Below, piece by piece: positions 11,822 to 23,287 of a stretch of DNA of 64,000 nt. Where the stretch lies: positions 10,462,001 through 10,526,000 of the forward strand of contig NC_046673.1 in the NCBI RefSeq assembly GCF_003369915.1, written 5' to 3'. Position 1 is the stretch's first letter, and every line of letters starts with the position of its first letter. Origin of the DNA: Drosophila miranda. Lineage: Eukaryota; Arthropoda; Insecta; Diptera; Drosophilidae. The position numbers and the translations under genes were made by a program. The notes under the pieces are model-generated. The model made no database searches, was not told where the DNA came from, and saw nothing but the letters and a program-made list of their open reading frames with translations.

Positions 11822-14800
11822 TCAGCCCATGGCATCTTTGACGCAAAGCTTTTCCATTTGATCGGAGTAGAAGGCGTTGAAGTTGATTCGGTGCACCAGA
11901 TTCATGAAACGATCGGCGGTGTTCTTCTTGGCCATATTGTTGATTTGTTTGAGAAAAGATATCAACAGTCCGGTAAATTCCAGATCAAAGCGTTTTACGC
12001 GCTCCGAAAACGTATCTGTCGAATCCAACGAGCTCTCGAACTGGCAGAAGTAATAGAAATTTAGTTAAGCATTTAAATTTTTGTATTTTTCAAGATCGAA
12101 AATATTTAAACGCGTAAATTTAAGAGTAAGTCCTTAGTAAGTAAGGAAGAACTTCTACGCTTCTACGGATTTGATATACTCGTGAAGTTAAAACAATAAA
12201 ACTATATCTTAAAAAAAGCCTGTTAGGCTGCAAACAAGACCGCTCCCACGCATTATACACAACCATTTATATTTTTTAGAAGATGAAAATAAATACTTGG
12301 CGATTTGGTTGATCTATCGAAACGAAATTGATTACGTCCAAAATAAAAAAGGTTTCTTCATAATCATAACTTTTCTGGCATATTACATCGATAAGGTACA
12401 AGCTGAAACAGTTTTTTGATTACATTTAATTAAGTAATTAACTAATTATGTATGTAATTATAAAGAAGAAAAAGTCACCCAGTATTAAAGTCTGACTTTT
12501 CGAAAAAATCTATTGGAAGAAATTTGACCTCCTTATCAAAATAAAAAATATTTTGTTTGAAACCCTTTAAAGTTTTGTGGAGTATTAAGATACTTTTTGA
12601 ATAAGCTAGTCCCCAAAAAAACACGCTGATCTAGCGGAACGAAAAAAAAAATTTTTACTGGTAAAATCATTTAAAATCCCGCTGATAGATAGATAGATCA
12701 ATTAGCTGCATTCGATGACTTTAAAATTGCTGGATTTGTTGTAATTAATCAGCATGGAGCTTTCACACACGACATATGAAAAAAACGCTGCGTTAAATAT
12801 TTACATGTTTTTTACAAATGTATAGATTATGTGGAGAGTTTTTTTTTTAAAGTAAGTTTAAAAAAATGTGTCGTGATCTTGTTTTTTGTCTTCCGTTTGT
12901 GTGACCGAATTTAAACTTCTGTAGAATAAAATCGGGGCATACATGGACCGGAGAAGAAATTAATCTACTTGAATATAACAGGAAAATTATCTTGAAGAAA
13001 GCTTTTTTGTTTTGGATGTACATACGACATTTTGAAATAAATTTAAAAATTGTATAAACGTAGTTTTAATAATTACAATACATAATATTATCTTATATTG
13101 TTATTTGTGTTAATTGTTACTAATAATAATAAACGACTTAGTAAAAAAAAAATGGAAAAAAAATGACTAATGATAAATTTTAATAGTGCCTACTAATAAT
13201 TTTTGGTTTTAACTTGGCGCAAAACTTGTTCTTTTAAATTTTGTAAATTTTAAAGAAGGTTACCGTAAATAAAGGAAAATAAAGGTAGGGATATGTAAAA
13301 TGTCTATATAACCAATTTTCTGTTTATATTTATTAGTTTGTTTTTTGTGTTTATTGGTTTTTATCCAAAATTATAAAAAACTAAGTCATCGTGCGCCTCT
13401 ATTGTGGAGTGAAAACTTAAATTAGAGTGGAAAGTTTATATCTATTTAAGGTTGAATTTTCCTATGAAAATCTGCTACATTTTGGGATTGATAACAGAAA
13501 TGCTTCCCCTATTTTACACAACTTAGTCTTTTTTTGGGTTTTAAACTTGTATTTTAATATACAAATTATCACAGTTAGAAAAATAAAACTATGTTGTTGT
13601 CTGTTACTGTCTGTTTAAGCAACTTATACAACAATCAAAACAACTTAAAAAGAGAGCATTCAGATTTGTATCCAAAGAAGATTTTAGTGAGAAGCGTTAT
13701 AAATGTCTATTGTCTAAAAAAAAAAAATAAATATAAGAAAATATGAATAAATAAATCCATAAAAAATAGTCACTTCATTACAATTTCTTAAAAAAAAAAA
13801 AAAAACATAAATAATGTGGTTTCAGCTGCGGTTGAAATTAACATGCAATCCAGATAAATCATTAGCAAAAAAAAAGCAACACAAAAACACTGATACGAAA
13901 AAGGCAAGTAGAAATCAGAGCAGCTTTCCATAGCCATTAATGCGTAATACCTGTGGACAATTCGAGTTTCCCTGATCAACGTCGGAGTTATTTGTATTGT
14001 CGTCGCTGGAGTCACAGACCATTGACTTGAGCTCAGCGTCGAGGAAAAAACGCTGCGAGAGCTTTAAGGTCGAATCAAGGGTGTTTGGTTTATATTCAAT
14101 TTATTGCAGGCAGGCAGCAAGAGAAAGAGAAATGTAAGGAGAGGAGAGCAGAGGAAAGCGCAGAACATACGTATATAAACAGGAATAAAACAGTTATCTT
14201 TGCAGGGGCAGCACTCAATGGTGCATAGCAATTTGTGAAAGGTTCTAGTAACAGTCTCACCTGGATAAAGTCACAAAACTTGAGGCAGATCTTGCACAAC
14301 TTGAATATGGCTCGATTTAAGTGCGAGGACTCAGTCAACATGCAGTTTTTGAGGCACGAGTCCAGGAAGTCCTGATGCAGCTTGAGTACATTGTCCACGT
14401 TCTCCACCTTCTTCATCTTCTCGATAAAGATGTGCCAGTTGGGTTCAATGATCTCAATCATCATATAGTACTCCAGGTTCTGTATGGCATTCATCATGCG
14501 CTGGCGCAGAGTGAACGCCGATCGATACAGTTCAGCGGCCTGCGGCGAGAACTTCTTAGCGATAGAGTTTTCTTTCCAAATCCTGCAACAAATAGCAAAG
14601 GCGAGGGCTAAGAAGCGACGTGATCTGGAAGAATAGATCTGGAATACTCACTTGCAAAGCTGACGCTCGACGTGCTTGCAAAAGAAGAGCTGACGAAACA
14701 GCATCTGGTACTTGGAAATGGCGATATGGTTGAGGACGAGCGAGACAGGCCACTTGACTTCGTAGGTGAAGGCGAAGCACTCGAGACCACTGAGGTCCAG

Positions 14801-17101
14801 GCGGTCCTGCGACTGCCAGTATTCTTCCTTTTGGTTCATGATCTTTGACATCTGTGTAACAAGGTCGTAGGTGAGAAGCTCGCAGTGCAAGTCGTCTTTG
14901 TAGGGATCATTACGGGCCGAAGAGAGTCTTAATGTAAGACCTAGCAGATTCTCCAGGGTCATGGGCAGCACCAGATCTACATTCTTAGATAGCTCGTCCT
15001 CACAGGCGTCCATAAACTGCATGGTGAAGTCGCCCTGGTTGAGCAACAAATAATTTTTTACCGACTGCAGATGCCCCATAAGGTCGTTTTCCGTAAGTAG
15101 TACGTCAAGCAGCATGCGGGCGGCAAAGTAGTAGGCGTCGTTGATTACATACACGTGTCGCTCGTTGGTCGGATCAAGCTGAAGCTCCATTTGCTGGGTG
15201 GGCATCACTCGCTTTCCGCACTGTCGGATCACATTCAAGTACTTGCCGGTTCGCAGTATCTTGTCCGAGTACTTCTCCAGGAAGGAAGGGATCCGATCGC
15301 GACGCACGGTGTAGCGCTTTTCCCAATAATCGTCCGAATAGTGCTCGGGCAGCTCGCCTTGGTGGACAACCTCGTTGTCCTCCACCAGAAACTCACGGTT
15401 GCGGTCTACAATAACTCCTTTTTGGATCCAAAGCTGCAGCATTCGCATGTACGGCTCGGCTGCCTGGTGCGTCAGATTGATCATTATCTGTTGGGCCGCC
15501 CTGTCCCCCTCCAGCCGTTTTATCCGCCCGTGCAGATGCGTCAGCACTGCAGCTCCCTGGAACTCGTTTAGTTGCACATTCACCAACGTCGTCCATAGCT
15601 CTTCCATCACCCAGATGGTCGGCTGCAGGTAGTACAGAAGCTTCTGAACCGTCAACTGCTGCTGCTGCAGCTCCTGCTCAGATTGTACAACCAGCACCTA
15701 GAGGGATAACCCATAAAATATTCTTTTTAGAGGCGTCAGAAGATTTAGTACTGCACACACTTACGTAGAAATCGTTGGTTAGATCTTGGAGAGCCGCATT
15801 AAGAGAGTTAACGACCTGCCCGTGGCCATCTGTGGCCGCCATCATTTTTTGAATGCCTATAAAGTACGAGGCTAGGGGAAGGATATCCTGCAGCAGCTCT
15901 GTTAGCGATTTATCCAGGTGCGCATGGATAGTGAAATATGTTTCATACTTAGCAATGCCTGTACTGTTCGCATCTGCCGGCATAGGGACAATAAAGTTCC
16001 CTCGGGTGCCACACAGACAATGGATCAGCTCTTTTAGAAGGACCCGCTGCTGGCTTTCCAATGGCAGGGCGCCAAGCTCCGGCTGCACCGTTTTGTTTCC
16101 GTCCACTTTGCAGTAATCCCAGAGCATGTGCGTGCGATACTCATCCGGCAAACCTGTCGCCGCCGCTAGAACAGAGCTAGTGGAGCTATTGGTCTTAATA
16201 CTGGCGGAGGACTTCATCAAATTAACTTCTGTACTTCCCAGCGGACGGTAGTTACTCAGAGAACTGCTGGAAACTGCCATCAGCACGCGCTCTTTGATCT
16301 GGATGCAAAAGATATAAATTTTGATTAGATTTAACTAGAGAAAATGTGGCTATTTGGATAGCTCGCTCTAACCACACTCAAATCGGCGCGTTCTGGATCG
16401 GTTTTCTGCTTCTGATGGTACAGTTTTAGATTGTGGTTGCGTCGTCCAAATAATCCCCCCGTGGAGCGGACTGGGGATACTTCGCTTCTACGACAATTCA
16501 TGGGAGTTGATGTGGGAATGCTTTGGGACTTTGACAATGTATGTATGGCACTATCGTCAGTTAGACTCCTAATCGACGCACTTGGCGCAAAGCTCGCCAA
16601 GGACAAGGCACTGACAGGAGAGCCAGTACTGCTCTGATTAGTTGCTGAGGGCATTTCAATCTTTAAGTGGCTACCGGCGATGTCTTCGCAGCTGAATCGT
16701 TCGATGAATACAAGCAAAGCGTACATAGGATCCTTCCTGAAAGGAAAGGAACGTGAAAAACTAGACACCCAAGGAATTATATTAGAATACTGACGTCTTA
16801 AGTATATGGGTGACCTCGGTGATCACTGTTTGAAAGTTTGGGCGCTTTTGGCTGATGGTTGCCAGTAAATGCAGCAGCTCGTTAGATGAGAGACGCTGCT
16901 CGTGTGTGGCACGAAAATGCCTCACAATGATGTCTGGCGTGTATGGAGCTCTACAAAAAAATTATTTTGGTATTTAGAGTACTAATTTTACTTGCAGAAA
17001 AATAGCACTTGCAGTTGTGCACTCGATGAGGTCCAATTTACTTACTGAGATTCGACAATGAGATTGTGTAGTACCACACGCACTAGATCAACTTTACTCA
17101 T
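11822..17101 (-). CDS. Grip84: Grip84, gamma-tubulin complex component 2 (GCP2)
   Basis: Grip84/GCP2 is a core subunit of the gamma-tubulin small and ring complexes that nucleate microtubules at centrosomes. Seven exons on the minus strand fit with every phase consistent: 17101-17046, 16950-16795, 16736-16376, 16298-15765, 15697-14652, 14582-14261 and 12040-11822, giving 897 aa. This is normal for the family. The start is MSKVDLVRVVLHNL. Exons 3-4 are Ser/Thr-rich and linker-like; exons 4-6 carry the two GCP (Spc97/Spc98) domains, including the typical segments DYWEKRYTVRRDRIPSFL and KILRTGKYLNVIRQCG. The last exon ends VHRINFNAFYSDQMEKL, the GCP2-type C-terminus. The exon 3 donor (GT at 16375) is weak but keeps frame. 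Intron 6 is unusually long (2.2 kb). It is divergently oriented to car, about 1.1 kb apart. Confidence 0.93.
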
Positions 17102-17794
17102 AATGGCGTGGGCGAATTGTTGCTATAATGCATTAAGCAGCGGTAAAATTACAACATTCCAATACTAGCAAAAACACAAACACTCATAAATATGCGCTTG
17201 AACTGTTCTCAATTGAAAATATCGCGTGCATTTTTGCGATTAATATATATCGTGCAGATTTATTTTGCCATTTTAGAATATCGTGTTGATTTATTTTGTC
17301 CCACCCAGTTTTATAAGTGTGCTTAACAATATCAAATTATAAGAAAATAGTAAGAAAAATGCATTTTGGTCGACCAAATGTTTCGCGGCTAACTTTTAGC
17401 ATTCCAGTAGATAGAGGCGGTGAACAGATCCGAAAAAAAGTACCGATTAATACTGGATAAGCAACAGATGGTATTTTCTGGGCGCGAGCGAAATATAGAA
17501 ATATTCTATCTCTCGTCGTCGAACGGGAAGGGTATGCGTACAAAAAAAATAAAGGGAAGCAAGCGAGAAAGAAGCAATAATGAAGAAAAATTTAATCCAA
17601 TGGAGGCAGTCGAATGACAGCCGAATATATGGATTTTATTATTTAATTTATACCCGGTACTCATAATTTTTTATAAGGGGATAAAATACATGTTTATTGC
17701 ATTTCTTTTCCGCAAAAACGTAAAAAGGACAGGCCCCTGTGACAAATTTGGTTCCTAAATGTCATATGGCCATTAGTCGTAGAGCATGTACATT

Positions 17795-17805
17795 TGGTCA
17801 CACTA
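17795..17805 (+). promoter_or_regulatory. Core promoter Motif 1 (YGGTCACACTR)
   Basis: TGGTCACACTA is a full match to the Drosophila Ohler motif 1, which marks housekeeping-type promoters. It lies between the divergent Grip84 and car genes, about 400 bp before the car start codon, and most likely sets the car transcription start (inference). Confidence 0.6.
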
Positions 17806-18205
17806 TGCACAAATAGGGAAAATGATTTAATTTAATACAAGTAATAATAAAATAAACATGGGGTCAGAGCGCTTTTAGTAGGACTGAAAGAGAGGGACAG
17901 TGTAAAATATCATCATGATTGACCGGTATTGAAGTGTAGTAAAATACGACCACTAGTGAAGTACCACTAATAATTCACAAATACTTTTAAATATTTTTAT
18001 TTGTGCCAGAAGTCACAGTTTAGGAACAAATTTGTATGCCTCAGTACCACCCTCCAGTGATTGCAGCAGGACACCATTACTTTATTGTTGTTAGAAATCT
18101 TTATGTGTGTGGGATGCAAAGCATCGTCAACGACCCGAGCGACTAGAATTTGACTCTAATGACACAATAATTACACAAATGCGAACACCAAACAGAGCCA
18201 GCGAC

Positions 18206-20100
18206 ATGTTTCCCTACCTGAGGAGTCCGGGGCAGCGCTTTAACCTCCAACTGCTGCAGGAGGCAGCTTACCGTGAGCTTGTACAACACTTGGATAGGAT
18301 CGAGGGCTCGACAATCATCGTGCTGGACGAGGCAATGATTGGACCGTTCGAGCTAGTAACTAAGCCAAAATTCTTTGCTGACCGAGGCATTAGGCTTGTG
18401 GCTCTCAAGCCGGACTTGGTCTTGCCGAAAGATATTAGAAACATCGTCTACGTTTTGCGACCGAGAGTCTCGCTTATGGATCAATTGGTGGGTCACGTCA
18501 AAGCGTATGGTCAGGTCGCTGGGCGCCAGTTCCATATTCTTTTTGCGCCACGACGGTCTTGCCTATGCATTAACCAGTTACAGAACAAAGGCGTGATCGG
18601 CAGCTTCGGGCGCATTGATGAGCTGTCCTGGAGCTTTCTTCCGCTAGATGCGGACGTGGTGACAATGGAGTTACCCAATGCCTATCGCGACGTAAGCATC
18701 GATGGCGACACAAGCTCTCTGTACCAGGTTGCTATTGGTCTCGTTCAGCTGCAGCGCCTTTATGGCCGCATTCCAAAGATCTACGGAAAGGGTGTCCAGG
18801 CTCAGCGCGTCTGGGATCAAGCCAAACATTTGGGAATGGAGGAGAAGTCGCTGTACAACGGCGACAAAGGGGCCATCGATCAATTGATACTGCTGGATAG
18901 GGGCATCGACCTGCTCAGCCCCCTGGCCACGCAGCTCACCTACGAGGGCCTCATCGACGAGTTCTACGGCATTCGGCAAAACAAGCTAAGCCTTCCTGCC
19001 GATTTGTTTTCCTCCGATAAGACAGCAGAAGGCCGTAGGCCCGAAGAACACTTGCTCGAGACATCGGAGAAGAAAACCATCCTGATGCACTCTGGAGAGC
19101 AGTTGTATGCGGAGCTGCGCAACAAAAACTTTAACGAAGTGACTAAACTGCTTGCCCGCAAGGCCAGGGAGATCCACACCCAGATGCACGCCACATCACA
19201 GGACAAGACCGTGCAGGAGATTAAGTCCTTTGTGGAGAACGTATTACCCCAGCTGATGGCCCAGAAGAAGTCCACCTCAGAGCACACGACCATAGCCGGC
19301 CTTATCCAGGAACAGGTGAACAATACCACCTTCACAGACGACCTGGCTGCCGAACAAGAGTTCATGGTCTGCGCCGACATTGACAAGCCAAGTGCCTACA
19401 TCGAGGATAAAATAGCCAGCAAGGCCGACCTACGCAACGTGATGCGCCTTATTTGCTTGCAGTGTGCCGCCGCCTCCGGTTTGAAGGACAAGCTGTTGAA
19501 CCACTACAAGCGTGAGGTGGCTCAAGTCTATGGTCTGGAGGTATTGCTCACCTTCAGCAACCTAGAGATGGCCGGTTTGCTGCATCCGCAGACGGATTCT
19601 CGGGCATATGCTGTGCTGAGAAAGGTGAGCAAGCGTATATCTTCAATACCAGAAAATACCACTAAATTTTGTATCTTTAATCCTTGCAGACGCTACATCT
19701 AACCGTAGAAGATAATGCTGAGGTAGATCCGAAGGACATAAGTTATGTGCACAGCTTCTACGCTCCGCTGACCGCTCGCCTGGTGGAACTTTCTCTAAAG
19801 CCTCTGGGCTGGCAGACACTGAAGAGCCAGATTAACAATTTGCATGGGCCGACCTTCGAGGACTTCCAAGCGCAGCTAATCGGTATAGGCGGTCGGAACG
19901 CGGGCTCCACGGTTAGCGAGGGCTCGCTGCTGCATGTTCCGCGAGTTGTATTAGTCTGCTTCGTAGGAGGATGCACGTTTGCGGAGATTGCTGCCCTGCG
20001 CTTTTTAGCCGACCAGGAGGATAACAATGTAGAGTTCCTGATCGCCACCACCAAGATCATTAACAAAAACACATTCCTTGACAGCCTGATGAGCACCTGA
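18206..20100 (+). CDS. car: carnation, Vps33A, Sec1/Munc18-like subunit of HOPS
   Basis: Vps33A is the SM-family SNARE chaperone of the HOPS tethering complex that drives fusion of late endosomes, autophagosomes and eye-pigment granules with lysosomes. There are two exons: 18206-19624 (473 codons) and 19690-20100, joined at phase 0 across a 65-bp GTGAGC...TTGCAG intron, giving 609 aa. The SM fold runs the full length, with family segments ILFAPRRSCLCI, YGRIPKIYGKG, LILLDRGIDLLSPLATQLTYE and the C-terminal VVLVCFVGGCTFAEIAALRFL. I chose ATG 18206 (MFPYLRSPGQ) because the family begins there. An in-frame upstream ATG at 18179 would add nine residues. No frame damage is visible. An aataaa at 20285 is a likely polyadenylation signal. 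Vps33B is the alternative SM paralog, but the sequence fits Vps33A. Confidence 0.95.
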
Positions 20101-20559
20101 ACGCACCGCTTCAAGGTCTCGTTCACGGCCACTTATCGACTGTGTTTTGGTACGCAATCGGCGCCTTAAAGAGAAGCCTTTAATGTAGTTTTCCAAAGAC
20201 TTTCAGCTGTATAAAAATATCTTTCTATCGTCTAATCATATATTACATTTATAAAAAATTGGCATGCTTAATAATAAGCATAGCAATAAAACCATGTACA
20301 TATTTATCAATTTTCTAGTACATATATCTATGTTCCAAAGATAGTTTGTGACGGTCCATTGGGTAGGGAAGGCACCCCTTCGCTTCCCTATTTAGCGCCC
20401 GATGCAAACATATCTTGACCTTGTTTAATTCGATAGGAGTCTGTCGTTTATGTTTCTATGCCAACTAGTCGCTCAGTTCTAGATCTACATCAAATGAAAC
20501 CTCTACATAACGTAACATAGCTTTCTTTACTGAAAAGACAAAAGTCGTTAGGATACGGT

Positions 20560-21345
20560 CCCTATCATAGAGTACTCGCTGAGATAGAAACGACTGATAA
20601 TAACCAGAAGGTATATTCTTGGTCGGCATCCATAGTCGGGACAGTATAGCCATATATAAGAGCCTATATAAGATCATATATACACGAGTATTTCAAAATT
20701 GTTCCACGCTGCCTTCCACCTCCACAAAGGGCGAACATCTGCTCGCTCATCTGTTATCTCTCCTCCTCGTCCAGTGTACGCCCCTGACGAAGTGAGCCAG
20801 ATACAACGGCCTAATGCTGATTCGTTGGATGTGAAGAACGAGAGAGGGAGATATATCGGAATGTGCACACTGCAACTGTGGAAAGAGCATATAGGGAGTG
20901 CTTAAATATATTGCCTAAGTTGCATAAATCATCATATTAAATATTTACTGACTGGGTACTGGGACTGAACTCAGTACAGCATTGCGACTGGTTGATTATA
21001 AAATCGTTGCGTGGCTGAATTATTTATGAAATTTTATGTTTCTAAGGAAGTTATTGATTCAACTTTAAGTACAAAAAAATAAAACAAAAAATGGTTTCTT
21101 CTGTATCCAGACTCCTGTGATATCGCACGGCTACAAGTGATTTCAAAATTTCGTGCCGCGTTCTTTAGCCCCCACACAGGACGAATATCTGTGGCATCCG
21201 CAATTTTAAAGATACGAGAAAACTGAGGCTACGCAATGCCTTTCACGCGCTTGCTCTTCTCTCGCTCTCTCTGTCACACACTCTCACGCGCAGTGTGCGC
21301 CATCTAGCGGTGGGAAGCCATACTGACTGTGTACCGGGTGCCAAG
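20560..21345 (+). mobile_element. Fragmented DINE-1-like sequence
   Basis: Pieces of the family blocks occur in order: accagaaggtatattcttgg, then later gtatccagactcctgtgata, acgaatatctgtggcatccg and a terminal tactgactgtgtaccgggtg. The blocks are separated by unrelated sequence, so it is an old, rearranged copy between the 3' ends of car and Tao. Confidence 0.5.
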
Positions 21346-21499
21346 TAGAGCCGCGGCCTTTGCCGCCGCTGCTTACACTACTAGAACTAACATTGGCAAC
21401 CACTTAAGACACTATACTATTGAATTAGTATTTTGTCGACTGTGGCATCGACCTCTGGTGCTCTGGTGCGCTGGTGCTTCCAGGTGTGCTGTCTGCGAC

Positions 21500-23287
21500 C
21501 CCACTGACCAAAATTGAGAAATGCTTGTGTATTTTTAAATAAGTGGTATTTTATAGACATCGACGTGCATCAAATTGATTTTTGTTTCTTTTCCGTTTCT
21601 CATTTACCATAAATGCAAAAATACAATTTATTTTTATATAATAATAATTATAATATAAAATTAATCCATTTTACAGATATAGAAAATATTACATATGGTT
21701 TAAGTTCCCCATGTTGCTCTTTATCTATCTCTTTTTCTCTCATTTCCATGTGTTCCATTTCCTTCTTTTATCATAATAATCATATTTTGAATCTTAATCT
21801 GGTTGATTAATACATACAAAAGTAATTATCCAGCTGTGTAGTTGGATGCAATACACCTCCGAAATAATAATCACGATCATCATCATATTATCTAACAAAT
21901 CATGCTCATCTGTCTTTCGTCTTTCTGTCTCCGTCTCTGTCCGTCCATATTTGTGTCTATCTCTAATTAATCATATGAATTTGTATTCTATGTGTTTTAA
22001 ATAATTACTAACGGAAAATGCTGTAGGCTCATTTCATAATTTTATACTTTATACTGGAAATTTAATTGCTACAATAAGTGTAATTTTCAAATGTACTCGT
22101 ATATGTATTAGTTAGTTTTCATTTCTTTCCTTTGCTGCTGTATGGTCGCAGACGAGAGTGTGTGCGATTGATGCGTGTCTCAACTCAGATTAACAACTGA
22201 ACGAATATACTTCCCCAAAAAAATAGTTCTTTAAATAATTAAACATTTATACGGTCTAATTTTCTATACAATTTTTATTGTTTTGACTAAGCACTTTGCA
22301 TTAACTCTAAAATAAGAATATTTAGTTTATGTATTTAATATCCTTTTTGTTAAAACAAAAATAAATGGTAAATAAAACATAACTCTTTGCATTTCGTCTA
22401 TACAAAAATTTGGCCATAAGACTTCTTGTTCAACAAAAAAAAAGATGAAATACATGTATTATCTGTAATCAAAAATAAATTTTTGCATGTATCCAGCCAA
22501 ATGAAAAAGAACAACATACACACACAGATCGAAAATATTGAACCTAACATGCAAAAATGACATGGAGGTACAATGTCCGTAAACTCTTCGGGTTAACTAT
22601 AATGAATTGAAAGAAACATTTACAAATCGAAACATTCAAATGCAAGGGCAATCCGACGATGCGAATTCACGACAATTTTGCAGTGCAAAAAAAGCAGAAA
22701 TGGGTAACACAACAAATTATGAATTGATTCAATTGTCCAGTAATATCAATACTAATTAAACTTATGCACTCGGCATACATACTTTTTGTTGGTTTTCTTG
22801 TTTGTTTGATTTTTCAGCTTGTGTTATTATTTGTGGTTGACTTTTGAGCTTAAGTTTGTAATCATGCAGCTAAATTGTATAATTTTACTTCGATTTATGA
22901 AATTTTTTGTTATTTATTTCTGTTGATGTTCTCGTGAATCGATTTTATCTTAATACAAAACTATGCCAGCTTCTTTCTGCCCTTTGTAAATATTAATAAG
23001 TAGCTGTTTTTGTTTTGTTTTACTTTTGTTACTACAAAAACAAGTGACAAGTGTCAGTGTTGTTTTTGTGTTATTGTTACAGTGTTATCTGCAGTTCTTG
23101 TTACTTATGTCGGATTTCTATTATGCTGTTGTTTTTGTGTTCGCTTTATAATTGCATTAAAATTTAAATAGCTCATATTAATTAACGCTTTCTTTTGTTT
23201 CCATTGTTCTTGTTCTTGTTGTTGCTGTTGTTGCTGCTGCTGTTGTTGTTGTTGTTGTTGTTGTTGATGATGAAGATGTTGTCTATG
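21500..23287 (-). other. Probable Tao 3' UTR and downstream AT-rich DNA
   Basis: About 1.8 kb of AT-rich sequence with no long frame follows the Tao stop codon. It has low GC, many short T and A runs, and no recognisable mobile element. It is assigned to the Tao 3' UTR by position only; the poly(A) site is not determined. Confidence 0.45.
23212..23275 (-). repeat. CAA/CAG trinucleotide tract just after the Tao stop
   Basis: The plus strand reads (TTG)n with interspersed CTG and ends in GATGATGAAG; the Tao transcript would carry (CAA)n/(CAG)n starting about 15 bases after its stop codon. It is therefore untranslated. Confidence 0.85.

Noticed and set aside
11690-12064. 124-codon plus-strand frame with a hydrophobic N-terminus
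   Set aside because: It lies opposite the last exon of Grip84 (12040-11822), which fits GCP2; the frame is a shadow.
18107-18205. Upstream extension of the car frame starting at GTG 18107
   Set aside because: No ATG and no family similarity before MFPYL; only the in-frame ATG at 18179 is a realistic alternative.
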